A stretch of DNA of 64,000 bases from Beijerinckiaceae bacterium (lineage in GTDB: Bacteria > Pseudomonadota > Alphaproteobacteria > Rhizobiales > Beijerinckiaceae): the NCBI GenBank assembly GCA_947456505.1, contig CANGTC010000001.1, forward strand, positions 62,001 through 126,000, in the 5' to 3' direction. Positions 1 through 9,323 of the stretch are shown piece after piece. The translations under genes and the position numbers were made by a program. Position 1 is the first letter of the stretch, and the number at the start of each line of letters is the position of its first letter. The notes under the pieces were generated by a model. The model had not been told where the DNA came from and made no database searches. It saw nothing but the letters and a program-made list of their open reading frames with translations.

Positions 1-576
1 CAGCAGGGGCACATCCCGCAACCCGTCTATGGTCGTGATCTTCTTCGAAGCCTTCACCCACTGACCGCCACAGATGGGCTGCACGAAACTCTCGAACAAG
101 AGCCTGGCTTCAGTCCCCGGCCAGGCGCCAGAGCCAAGCTGGATGGAGACATCCACATCCGCCCGGCTGAAGTCAGCAGGGGCGAAGCCGGTCTCGATGC
201 TCAGGTGAATGGAGGGGTGAAGGGCGCGGAATTGCGGCAGGCGAGGGATCAGAAACCGCATGCCGAAGGTGGACAGCACACGAATCCGAAGAGGCGTCGA
301 GACCCGGGATTCCTGGATCGCCTGGGTGGCGGAGGTGATCAGGTCGAAGGCGGGCGCCACTTCATTGAAATAGGCCTTGCCGGGGTCAGTAAGGACGTTG
401 GAATGGACGCCTCTGTGGAACAACCGCGCGTCAAGAAAAGCTTCCAAAACAGCTATTTGCCGACTTACAGCCGAAGGCGTGACCCCCAAGGCCTCCGCTG
501 CGGCGGTGAAGTTGCCAACCTTGGCCGCAGTAACGAATACATGAAGCGGATTGAGAGGTGGAACGCTTCGGCTCAC
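1..576 (-). CDS. LysR-family transcriptional regulator (GcvA-like), 3' end beyond window
   Basis: Reverse-strand reading from GTG at 576 gives VSRSVPPLNPLHVFVTAAKVGNFTAAAEALGVTPSAVSRQIAVLEAFLDARLFHRG..., a classic LysR HTH N-terminus, open to the window edge. Not in the ORF track because it is truncated. Confidence 0.9.
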   Translation of the reverse strand, partial: MSRSVPPLNPLHVFVTAAKVGNFTAAAEALGVTPSAVSRQIAVLEAFLDARLFHRGVHSNVLTDPGKAYFNEVAPAFDLITSATQAIQESRVSTPLRIRVLSTFGMRFLIPRLPQFRALHPSIHLSIETGFAPADFSRADVDVSIQLGSGAWPGTEARLLFESFVQPICGGQWVKASKKITTIDGLRDVPLL

Positions 577-694
577 AGAAACGCCCCCATTGAGTTATTG
601 TCATACCCAGCTAACCATAACGAAGTTGCGAGTCAAGTTCCAAACCCCGATCCTTCCCGAAGGGTGAAAACGCGCGCTTGGGAGGCGCTCAGAG

Positions 695-1081
695 GTGGAC
701 GACCTTCTCGCACGCGCGCAAATGCTGCCGCAACTTCTTGGCGCATCACCCTATCTCCAACACCGTGGCCGCTTCGCCAATGGCGCCTTTCTCATGGAGA
801 TCGGCGACGTTCCTTTCCATGCGGAACTGCGCGATGGATCTTTCGTGCATTACGCGCGCGGCCCGGCCTTGATGCGGCCCTGGCGCTTCGCTCTTCGGGG
901 AGATGCTGAGGCCTGGGAGCGCTTCTGGCTCCCCTGCCCGCCGCCGGACTTCCACGACATTCTCGCGCTGACGAAGTTCAAGCGTTTCCAACTGGAAGGC
1001 GACCTCCATCCGTTCTTGAGCAACCTGCTCTTCTTCAAGGATCTCTTCGCCTTGCCCCGCACCCTTGGGGGCGCTCCATGA
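695..1081 (+). CDS. small SCP2-like / hypothetical protein
   Basis: 128 aa; pattern FANGAFLMEIGDVPFHAELRDGSF...FALRGDAEAWERFW...LEGDLHPFLSNL resembles SCP2 sterol-carrier domains; ATGA overlap with the next ORF. Confidence 0.5.
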   Translation: MDDLLARAQMLPQLLGASPYLQHRGRFANGAFLMEIGDVPFHAELRDGSFVHYARGPALMRPWRFALRGDAEAWERFWLPCPPPDFHDILALTKFKRFQLEGDLHPFLSNLLFFKDLFALPRTLGGAP

Positions 1082-1926
1082 CTGCGGCGCTCGAGCCCAT
1101 CATCGGCCGTTATCTCAGCCTCGAGGTCGGCGGAACGACGCATCGGATCTATTTTGAGGAGGCGGGCGCCGGAATCCCGCTTCTGTGCCTGCATACGGGC
1201 GGCGCGGACACGCGCCAGTACCGGCATCTGATGCTGGACGAGGCGATCACCGCCCGTTTCCGCGTCATCGCCTTCGACATGCCCTTCCACGGCAAATCAA
1301 CGCCCCCCGATGGCTGGGAGCTGGAGGAATACAAGCTCACGCTGGAAAGCTACACGCAGACCATCCTGGCCTTTTCACAGGCGCTGGGCCTTGATCGCCC
1401 GGTCTTGCTCGGCTGCTCCATTGGCGGACGCATCGTGCTGCATCTGGCGATTTCTCACCCGCAGGCCTTTCGCGCCATGGTCGGAATCGCCTGCGCCGTC
1501 TCAACGACGCCCTGGTATGACACCCAATGGCTGCATCGCCCGGATGTGAATGGCGGCGAAATCTGTGCGGGCATCGTGTCAGGCCTCATGTCGCCTGCAA
1601 GCCCCTCACCGCGTCGGCAGGAGACACTTTGGTCCTATATGCAGAGCGGGCCCGGGGTCTTCAAAGGCGATCTATTCTTCTATCGCCAGAGCCAGGGCCT
1701 GAGCGAAGGCGTCGCCAGCATCGACACGCAAGCCTGTCCTCTCTATCTCATGTCGGGGAACTATGACTTCTCCTGCACCCGCGAGGATATGACACGCACA
1801 GCGGACATGGTCGCCGGAGCCCGTCTCGTGGCGATGGAGGGCGTTGGTCATTTCCCGATGAGTGAGAATCCCGATCTCTTCGCCAGCTACCTCCGGCCCG
1901 TGCTGGACGAGATCTTTTCCCGCTGA
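1078..1926 (+). CDS. alpha/beta hydrolase
   Basis: LCLHTGGADTRQYR, nucleophile elbow GCSIGG, C-terminal GVGHFPMSENP. Confidence 0.85.
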   Translation: MTAALEPIIGRYLSLEVGGTTHRIYFEEAGAGIPLLCLHTGGADTRQYRHLMLDEAITARFRVIAFDMPFHGKSTPPDGWELEEYKLTLESYTQTILAFSQALGLDRPVLLGCSIGGRIVLHLAISHPQAFRAMVGIACAVSTTPWYDTQWLHRPDVNGGEICAGIVSGLMSPASPSPRRQETLWSYMQSGPGVFKGDLFFYRQSQGLSEGVASIDTQACPLYLMSGNYDFSCTREDMTRTADMVAGARLVAMEGVGHFPMSENPDLFASYLRPVLDEIFSR

Positions 1927-1974
1927 GTACAATGACCCCGGGCGTCACAAACAGGCTGCATAGGAGAGGAAACC

Positions 1975-3030
1975 ATGACGCTGCTTGAAAAGGCCCGTTT
2001 GTGCGGCGCCCTGACGCTGGGCCTTCTGGCCGCCGGAAGCTGCCTCAGCCCGGCATATGCGCAATCATCCGTCGAGGCCTTTTACAAGGGCAAGATACTG
2101 GATCTTTACATAGGTTTCACCTCGGGTGGGACCTACGACACCTATTCGCGTCTGGTCGCCCAGTTCATGGGAGATCATATCCCCGGCAAACCGAAAATCG
2201 TGCCAAAGCAAATGGTGGGCGCAGGCTCGCGCGCCGCAGCCACCCATATTTTCAATATAGCGCCGAAGGATGGAACACAGCTCGCCACCGCCGATCAGGC
2301 GCTGGCCATGCAGCAGGTGCTGAACGACCCCGGCATTCAGTTCGACGCCAACAAATTCATCTGGATCGGCAACCCGATCGCCGACAATAACACCATGGCG
2401 GCATGGACAGAGTCTGGCGTGACCAGCATCGACGAGGCAAAGAAGCGCGAGTTCGTGGTGGGCGCCAATGGCATCACCGCCTCCGCCCAATATCCGCAAG
2501 CCATGAATGTGCTGCTTGGGACCAAGTTCAAGATCATCACCGGCTATCCCGGTGGCACGGACATCAATCTGGCCATGCAGCGCGGCGAAGTGGCGATCCG
2601 GGGCCAGAATTCCTGGTCCTCCTGGAAGTCCCAGCACATGGACTGGATCAAGGCGAAGCAGATCACCATTCTGGTGCAGATCGGCCTGACCAAGGACAAG
2701 GAATTGCCGGAGGTTCCCTTGCTGATGGACCTCGCCACCGCGCCCGATGATCGCGCCGCGCTGAAGCTGCTCTCGGCGCCCACGGCGATTGGACGGCCGA
2801 TTTTCACGACCCCGGGCGTTCCGCAGGAGCGCGTGGAGGCGCTGCGCGCGGCTTTCAACGCGACGATGCAGGATCCCGCCTTTCTGGCGACGGCGGCCAA
2901 GGCCAATATGGATCTGAACCCGGTGAGCGGCGACGAGTTGCAGCGCATCGTCGCCGATCTCTTCGCCACCCCGCCCTCGGCGGTGCAGCGGCTCAAAGAA
3001 ATTCTCGCGCCGCTGGAAGCGGGCCGATAA
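1975..3030 (+). CDS. Bug/TctC-type tripartite tricarboxylate transporter substrate-binding protein
   Basis: Signal peptide, FYKGKILDLYIGFTSGGTYDTYSRLVAQFMGDHIPGKP, C-terminal APTAIGRPIFTTPGVPQERVEALRAAF. Confidence 0.85.
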   Translation: MTLLEKARLCGALTLGLLAAGSCLSPAYAQSSVEAFYKGKILDLYIGFTSGGTYDTYSRLVAQFMGDHIPGKPKIVPKQMVGAGSRAAATHIFNIAPKDGTQLATADQALAMQQVLNDPGIQFDANKFIWIGNPIADNNTMAAWTESGVTSIDEAKKREFVVGANGITASAQYPQAMNVLLGTKFKIITGYPGGTDINLAMQRGEVAIRGQNSWSSWKSQHMDWIKAKQITILVQIGLTKDKELPEVPLLMDLATAPDDRAALKLLSAPTAIGRPIFTTPGVPQERVEALRAAFNATMQDPAFLATAAKANMDLNPVSGDELQRIVADLFATPPSAVQRLKEILAPLEAGR

Positions 3031-3047
3031 AACGGCCGGCCGCCCTG

Positions 3048-4703
3048 TCAGCTTTCCACTGACCGCACGGAAGTCTCCGGCGTCAGCCCGCCGCGACGCC
3101 GCGCCAGGGTTTGCGCGCCGTTCTTCTCCCATTCGCCCGCCGTGGCGTTCTGCGCGAACTCTTCCCAGACATCGTTCCAGTCGCCCAGCGCATAGCCATG
3201 CCAGGGCGCCTGCAGGGTGATCGGAGGAAGCTTCAGCTTGTTCCAAAGCTCCTGCGCGCGTTCCATATAGGGCTTGGCGGGCAAGGCGATGGGGGGCATG
3301 ACATGCTTCAGCGTCGCGTCGATCAGCAGGGTTGAATTGGCCGTGCGCGGATCCGCCTTGCCACCGCCCTTGCGGTCGGAGCTCGGCCCATGGCCGGGAG
3401 AACGGAAGGGCACGACGAGCACATCCTCGATCGGGTTCGACCGATAGGCCATCGACCAGAAGACCGCATTGGCGTTGTTGGGATCGATGTCTTCGCTCAC
3501 AGCAATGACGATCTTGCCGCAATCGGCGATGCGCGAGGAGGCCGCCTGCAACCCGCGCCAGACCTCCGTTCTGGGCGCGCTGGCGGAAAATTGCAGGAAG
3601 ATGAGCGGGCGCAGATTGCTCAGCACCTCATGCATCACCACGCGCTTGATGCCCTTGACCGCGATCTGATCGCGCAGATGGCCCAGAAACAGGGGCTCCA
3701 GCGCCACCTTTCGCATCACGCTCGACTCGCTCGGGGTCACCTGGCTGATGATGGAGGCGAAGACGGGGTTACGCCGATGGGTGATCGCGGTCACCTCCAT
3801 CGACATGTTGAAATCTTCCAGCGCCACATAGCCGGTGCTCTCACCAAAGGGGCCTTCGGGCTCAAGCAATTCCGTGCTGATGAAGCCTTCGATCACGATC
3901 TCGGAGTTGGCGGGCACGAGCAGATCGACCGTCTTGGCCTGCACCATTTCTATGGGTTGCCCCGCGAGCGCGCCAGCGACCGTCGCTTCATCGAAATCCA
4001 CCGGCAGGCGCTGGGGGCCGGTATAACAACACACAGGCGCTGCGCCGACCACGATGGCGACCGGCATGGGCTTGCCCATGGCCTGATATTTGAGCCAATT
4101 CTGATAGCCGCCGGAGCCGCCGATGCGCGAGGCCATGCGCACGCCCAGGCGATTGGCGCTCTTCAACGCCGCCCGGTTCGTGGACATATTGGCCACGCCA
4201 TTCTCGGGATTTTTCGTGACGCAAAGCGTAGCCGTCAGGGTCGGCGCGGCGTCAAAGCCCGGGGTTGAGACAGGCACGGGCAACAGCGCGAGGCCGCCGC
4301 CGGGTTTCGTCAGATCGGCGCCGGTGATGACGACCTCCTGGCAGACGCCCTTTTCCACCACAACAGGGGGAATGGGCTTGGCGATGGCGTCAATCCAGGC
4401 CTGACTGATCTCCGAGGTCGGGCGGCCCATGCCCATGGCGTAGATGTCTGGCGAGGCGGCCAGCGCACCCACGACGACAGGCATGTCATATTTCCGGCCG
4501 GCTGAATCATGAACATTCGTGAACAGAAACGCGCGCCTTTGATCCTCATGCAGTCCGCCCACGAACTGGCAGCGCACGAGGGGGTGAAGCTCCGTGTCCT
4601 TGTTGATGGGCTCATCGACCCGCACGAGCAGACCACGCTTCTCCAGTTCGGCGAGATGGCTCTGCAAATCGAGGCTTACGGTCAGTTTGTTGGCGTCGGA
4701 CAT
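3048..4703 (-). CDS. UbiD-family decarboxylase (UbiD-1)
   Basis: 551 aa; EPEGPFGESTGYVALEDFNMSMEVTAITHRRNPVF, typical UbiD core. Confidence 0.9.
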   Translation of the reverse strand: MSDANKLTVSLDLQSHLAELEKRGLLVRVDEPINKDTELHPLVRCQFVGGLHEDQRRAFLFTNVHDSAGRKYDMPVVVGALAASPDIYAMGMGRPTSEISQAWIDAIAKPIPPVVVEKGVCQEVVITGADLTKPGGGLALLPVPVSTPGFDAAPTLTATLCVTKNPENGVANMSTNRAALKSANRLGVRMASRIGGSGGYQNWLKYQAMGKPMPVAIVVGAAPVCCYTGPQRLPVDFDEATVAGALAGQPIEMVQAKTVDLLVPANSEIVIEGFISTELLEPEGPFGESTGYVALEDFNMSMEVTAITHRRNPVFASIISQVTPSESSVMRKVALEPLFLGHLRDQIAVKGIKRVVMHEVLSNLRPLIFLQFSASAPRTEVWRGLQAASSRIADCGKIVIAVSEDIDPNNANAVFWSMAYRSNPIEDVLVVPFRSPGHGPSSDRKGGGKADPRTANSTLLIDATLKHVMPPIALPAKPYMERAQELWNKLKLPPITLQAPWHGYALGDWNDVWEEFAQNATAGEWEKNGAQTLARRRGGLTPETSVRSVES

Positions 4704-4738
4704 GTCGGGAAAATCCTCATTATCTCGAAAGGCGCGGC

Positions 4739-5329
4739 TCAGCGGGACGCGGCCATGCGCGCCCTGTCTTCAGCAAGGCCCGCCGCGAAGCGCTTGCGCG
4801 CAGCCTCGCCATGGACCAACGCATAATCGATCTCCGGCTTGATGCTGGGCTGCACGAAGAGCGTGGCGAAGCGCGGACCCGGCGCTTCCATGAAAGCGGG
4901 CAGTTCCTGCGCCATGGTCGCGACGTCCCGAAACTCGGTCACGGTCTTGTAGCCTGCCGACCGCGCGAAACCGGCGAAGGAGATCGTATCTCGGCCGGGA
5001 ATGGGATGCTCGCCATTGGCCTCGTAACAGCCATTATAGCCGACGAAGTGGGTGAGATTTTCCGGCGCCACATTAGCGATGGTGATCAGCGTGCCCAGAT
5101 TCATCAGCAGGCTACCATCGCCATCGAGCACAATGATGCGTTTGTCAGGCAGGCCGATGGCGAAGCCAAGCGCATTGGTGGCCGCCTGGCCCATGGCGCC
5201 AACCGCCAGAAAATTGAGGGGATGGGGTGAAATCTCCAGCCACTCGAAGGCCGAGGAATAAACCGCCACCACCAGCGCGTCGCCGCGCAATTTGGCGATT
5301 TCTGCGAGAGCTTGCGCACGAACCATCAT
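4739..5329 (-). CDS. TPP-dependent enzyme, TPP-binding subunit (sulfopyruvate decarboxylase beta / ComE-like)
   Basis: GDGSLLMNLGTLITIANVAPENLTHFVGYN matches the GDG...N TPP motif; overlaps upstream alpha-like ORF by ATGA. Confidence 0.8.
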   Translation of the reverse strand: MMVRAQALAEIAKLRGDALVVAVYSSAFEWLEISPHPLNFLAVGAMGQAATNALGFAIGLPDKRIIVLDGDGSLLMNLGTLITIANVAPENLTHFVGYNGCYEANGEHPIPGRDTISFAGFARSAGYKTVTEFRDVATMAQELPAFMEAPGPRFATLFVQPSIKPEIDYALVHGEAARKRFAAGLAEDRARMAASR

Positions 5330-5850
5330 TGACGCACCCGTGTGCCGAAGAGAATAACGACTGGCCGCGAGACTTCGTAAGCTCGATTGATGGCCGCTGT
5401 GATCTTGGGAATATCCGCGTCCGTCTCGATGACGAGATGGTCGACTTCCATAGCGCGCAATACCGGTTCCACCACGCGGACGGAATACTTCTTCGATTGT
5501 TCCGTAGGCACACCGGGCTCCTTGCCCAACAAGCCCACCAGCATGCAGACGGGATGCTTGTATTCGACGGCTATGCCGCGCACGGCGTTAAGCGAGTCGA
5601 AAAGTCCGGTTTGCTGCATGGACATGATGGCGCGGTGATCGCAATAGGACAGAGCCGAACAGATCGAAATGCCCTCGTCCTCCTTGCACACCCGGACCAG
5701 TCGCAAGTCCTCATCGCGCGATAGCGGCCATAACAGGCCAGCGCTCGTGGTGATGTCGGGCAAAGCGACGACCGTTCGCACCTGCGCCTGCTTGATAGCG
5801 GCGATGATGCTGCTTCCGCTGAGTTGAGACGCAGCCATAACTTGTTCCAC
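5326..5850 (-). CDS. TPP-dependent enzyme, pyrimidine-binding subunit (sulfopyruvate decarboxylase alpha / ComD-like)
   Basis: VVALPDITTSAGLLWPLSRDEDLRLVRVCKEDEGISICSALSYC...; probable GTG start at 5850 after AAGGAG. Confidence 0.78.
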   Translation of the reverse strand: MEQVMAASQLSGSSIIAAIKQAQVRTVVALPDITTSAGLLWPLSRDEDLRLVRVCKEDEGISICSALSYCDHRAIMSMQQTGLFDSLNAVRGIAVEYKHPVCMLVGLLGKEPGVPTEQSKKYSVRVVEPVLRAMEVDHLVIETDADIPKITAAINRAYEVSRPVVILFGTRVRQ

Positions 5851-5883
5851 TCATAGCTCCTTACCGATATGGGCGAACCCTGC

Positions 5884-6855
5884 TTACAGGCCCGCTTTTT
5901 TTGCCAATTCGCGCCACTTCTCGAAATCCGCACGCATATAGGCTGTGAAGTCCTCGGACGATCTGGTCTCCACCACAATCGCCTGGTTAAAAAGGGTCGC
6001 GCGAATTTCGGGTTCAACTAGAATTTCATTGACCGCACTGTTCAGCCTGTTGACGATCTGCGCCGGAACATTCGCAGGCGCGATCAACCCAAGCCACAAG
6101 GAAGCTTCATACCCGGGCAAACCAGACTCTGAAAGCGTCGGCAAATCCGGGAACTCCGGAACGCGCTTCAAGGTCGTAACCCCAAGGGCGTTCAATTTTC
6201 CTTCACGAATATACTGGTGCGTGGTCGTGAGAATGCCGAATTGGGAATCTATGCGCCCACCAAGCACATCCACAACCGCTTGGGTGGAACTCTTGTAAGG
6301 AACCTGAATCAGCTTGATGCCAGACATATTCGCCAGAAGTTCAGCGGCCAGTCTGGCGAGGCTTGCTTCACCCACGGAGGAATAGGTCAGCGTGTCAGGC
6401 TTTTGCTTTGCGAGCGCGATAAATTCCCCGACTGATTTAACAGGCACGCCGGGATGGGTGACCAGAACATAGGGCGACACACCGACCATCGAGACCGCAG
6501 TAAAGTCCTTCTGGGCCTCATATCCAATTTTCGGATTGAGAATGGGCCCGGTGACAAGGGTCGTAGACGTCGCAATTCCCAGCGTGTAGCCGTCAGGCGC
6601 AGCTTTTGCGACTTCCCGGGTGCCTGTGGCGCCGCTGGCGCCATCCCGGTTGAGCACGATGACGTTTTGCTTGAACCGTTCCTGCAATTTGGCGCCAACC
6701 AGCCTCGCGACCGTGTCGGCGGCGGATCCTGGGGGTAGAGGCACGATGATTTGAATTTGCCGATTCGGCCACGGCCCCTCTTCGGCGGCGGTCGCCAAGT
6801 TCGCCATCGCCAACGCAAAGCCGGCCAGCACGGCCCTAGACCAGCGCCCCTTCAT
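5884..6855 (-). CDS. Bug/TctC-type substrate-binding protein (classical subgroup)
   Basis: MKGRWSRAVLAGFALAMANLATAAEEGPWPNRQIQIIVPLPPGSAADTVARL; ATG at 6855 preferred over the longer ORF start at 7002. Confidence 0.85.
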   Translation of the reverse strand: MKGRWSRAVLAGFALAMANLATAAEEGPWPNRQIQIIVPLPPGSAADTVARLVGAKLQERFKQNVIVLNRDGASGATGTREVAKAAPDGYTLGIATSTTLVTGPILNPKIGYEAQKDFTAVSMVGVSPYVLVTHPGVPVKSVGEFIALAKQKPDTLTYSSVGEASLARLAAELLANMSGIKLIQVPYKSSTQAVVDVLGGRIDSQFGILTTTHQYIREGKLNALGVTTLKRVPEFPDLPTLSESGLPGYEASLWLGLIAPANVPAQIVNRLNSAVNEILVEPEIRATLFNQAIVVETRSSEDFTAYMRADFEKWRELAKKAGL

Positions 6856-7154
6856 AATCTCCGCCCTTTCACGTTCCTCTTCTGGGAAAGCTATGGGCGG
6901 GGACAAGTCCGGGCAATGAACAATTCTGCAGGCTGCTATGACTTTTCGGAATGATGGCTCACCGGTTGCTCCTCCACGCGCCCGGAGCGGGGATCCATTC
7001 AACTTGGCCAGGGATCAACGCGCTCGTATTCCGGCGCCTTGCCTTTAAGTGATGAATACCAAAATTGCTGAGCTAGCGTTCGCTGTGGTTCGATTGCCTG
7101 TTTCAGGTAGCGCGCCTAAGCTGTTGGAAAGAACAAAAAGCTAAGGAGGAGCTC

Positions 7155-8180
7155 ATGTGGGCTGGGTTAAGGCTCGTCACATTGACCGTCATCGCCGTGG
7201 TCGGCCTTTGCGGGGCCGCTGCAAGCCAATCTGGCGTCGCGGATTTTTACCGAGGCAAGACGGTGCGCATCCTCATCGGATTCGGTCCGGGTGGCAGCTC
7301 CAGCTTTTATGGTGAGATTCTCGCCCGTTATATGGGTCGCTATTTGCCCGGCAATCCAACCATGATAACCCAGCATATGCCGGGCGCCGGCGGCCTCACC
7401 GTAGCGAACTATGTCAACTCACGCTCGCCTCGTGACGGGACGGAATTCGCCATCACAAGCCGCAACGCCGTTTTTGAGCCCCTCCTCGGGAACAAAAACG
7501 CAATGTTCGACGCCCTTAAATTGAACTGGATTGGCAACGCCAATATCGAAAACAGCGTTTGTATCAGTTGGCATACAGCGCCCGTCAAACAAGCGGGCGA
7601 TCTCTTGACCACCCAATTCATCGGGGGTGGAACGGGATCCGATTCCCTTGAGGTTTCCATTCCAAAAGTACTCAACCAGATCTTGAATACAAAAATGAAA
7701 GTAATCACCGGCTATTCATCCAGCGTGGACATCCTTCTGGCCATGGAAAAGGGCGAAGTGCAGGGATTTTGCGGCATTGGCTGGACATATATCAAGCTGC
7801 GCAAGGCGGACTGGCTGGCGACGAACAAAATCAATATTCTTTTCCAGATGGCGCTGACCAAACATCCTGATTTGCCGGATGTGCCTCTCGCGCAGGATCT
7901 GGCGATAACGCCCGACGACCGCGCTCTGATTGATTTCCTGCTTACGCCCCAGGACATGGGTCGTCCCTTTTTTGCGCCGCCGGAAGCGCCAAAAGAGCGG
8001 ATCGCGGCGCTCCGCGAGGCCTTCTCCAAAACCCTGAAGGATCCGGACTTTCTTCGCGATGCTGAAAAAGCTGGCGTTGAAATCCAGTTCACCAGCGGTG
8101 AGGAGGTCCAAAGCCTCCTTGAGCGAATTCATAAATCCCCACGCGAGCTCGTGGAGAGAGCGATGGCCGTTTTACGCTGA
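7155..8180 (+). CDS. Bug/TctC-type substrate-binding protein (YRGK subgroup)
   Basis: Signal peptide then DFYRGKTVRILIGFGPGGSSSFYGEILARYMGRYLPGNPTMITQHMPGAGG; RBS AAGGAGGAG upstream. Confidence 0.87.
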   Translation: MWAGLRLVTLTVIAVVGLCGAAASQSGVADFYRGKTVRILIGFGPGGSSSFYGEILARYMGRYLPGNPTMITQHMPGAGGLTVANYVNSRSPRDGTEFAITSRNAVFEPLLGNKNAMFDALKLNWIGNANIENSVCISWHTAPVKQAGDLLTTQFIGGGTGSDSLEVSIPKVLNQILNTKMKVITGYSSSVDILLAMEKGEVQGFCGIGWTYIKLRKADWLATNKINILFQMALTKHPDLPDVPLAQDLAITPDDRALIDFLLTPQDMGRPFFAPPEAPKERIAALREAFSKTLKDPDFLRDAEKAGVEIQFTSGEEVQSLLERIHKSPRELVERAMAVLR

Positions 8181-8228
8181 GCTTATCGGCTGCAAAGCGA
8201 CCGGTGCAGATCCAGCCAATGACGAGAT

Positions 8229-9209
8229 TTACTTCACTACGTAGGGCATTATAGAATCGGACAAATATTCTTCCGCCTTGTGACGAGATTGCAATTCTCC
8301 CATCTCAAACAGCATATCCGCGACACCCTGCCAATGGTCGGGGCGGACGCGATAATCCCACTTGTTGAGCGGCATGGCGCTCAACAACTGTACGGACAAT
8401 CCAGTATATTCGGCCACACCCCGACGGGTTCGCGCTTCGTCAGCGTTCACATAATCAATGGCCTCGCGAATTGTTTTTGCGTAACGCGCGGCGAGATCTG
8501 CATTGGCCTTCACAAAGGCGGCCTTGGCGTACCACGCCCCAATGGGCTGCTCTGCAACCGATTCCACAAAATGCCAAGACAAAACGCGCCCCAGGCCTGA
8601 CGTCTGCAAGATCGTCGTATAGGGATCCACCGTAATGACGGCGTCGACCTGTTTGGACTTCAGCAAGTCCGGTTGGGTTGGCGAGGGAGATTCCATCAGC
8701 TGAATTTTTGAAAGATCGACGCCCGCCCGCTTTAAAACCAACTGCGCGGCTACCGTTTGCTGACCATGCAGGCCGGAAGTGGAGATTTTCTTGCCAGACA
8801 GATCGGCGAGGGTTTGCAAGGGGGAATCTTTCAATACGACAATCGATCCGGAATCGGGACCAACTGCTTTCGCAGTCTCGTTTTGCGCAACCACAACCAG
8901 ATCAAAGCCCCGTTCGTTCGCCTGCATGGCGATGCCGGGGATCAATAAACAAATATCGACTGAATTCGCCTGAACCGCTGCGACGCATTCCTGCCCGTTG
9001 CGGAAATCTGTCAGAGTCGCGTCAATCCCGTTGACGGTGAACATGCCCTTTCGCTCAGCCAACCACAAATCGACTGAGGCGGAAAACTTCAGGTTTCCGA
9101 TCCGCAGTTTCATCAGCGGCGTCTGGGCCGAGGCAGGAACAACCGCCGACAGAAAAGCCACGAAAGCGACAATTCCGATAGTCGCTGGGACAGTCACTGA
9201 TCTCGACAT
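8229..9209 (-). CDS. NMT1/SsuA-like ABC transporter substrate-binding protein
   Basis: LRIGNLKFSASVDLWLAERKGMFTVNGIDATLTDF...; ATG at 9209 with upstream GGAGG. Confidence 0.8.
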   Translation of the reverse strand: MSRSVTVPATIGIVAFVAFLSAVVPASAQTPLMKLRIGNLKFSASVDLWLAERKGMFTVNGIDATLTDFRNGQECVAAVQANSVDICLLIPGIAMQANERGFDLVVVAQNETAKAVGPDSGSIVVLKDSPLQTLADLSGKKISTSGLHGQQTVAAQLVLKRAGVDLSKIQLMESPSPTQPDLLKSKQVDAVITVDPYTTILQTSGLGRVLSWHFVESVAEQPIGAWYAKAAFVKANADLAARYAKTIREAIDYVNADEARTRRGVAEYTGLSVQLLSAMPLNKWDYRVRPDHWQGVADMLFEMGELQSRHKAEEYLSDSIMPYVVK

Positions 9210-9323
9210 TTCGCTCGCCTCCAATCCTTGGGGTGATGGCCCAGGCGCGAGAGTCCCGTCCGGACCGTCAAAAAGAGGGCGTCATTGGTTTTTCAATGGC
9301 GCCAATCTCGCACGGAGACGTCG

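Noticed and set aside
205-909. 234-aa plus-strand ORF at the left end
   Set aside because: Antisense to the LysR gene and then out of frame with the SCP2-like ORF; no coding character.
2065-3522. 485-aa minus-strand ORF spanning the end of a Bug gene and the UbiD-1 3' region
   Set aside because: Out of frame with UbiD-1 and antisense to the Bug gene; compositionally a shadow ORF.
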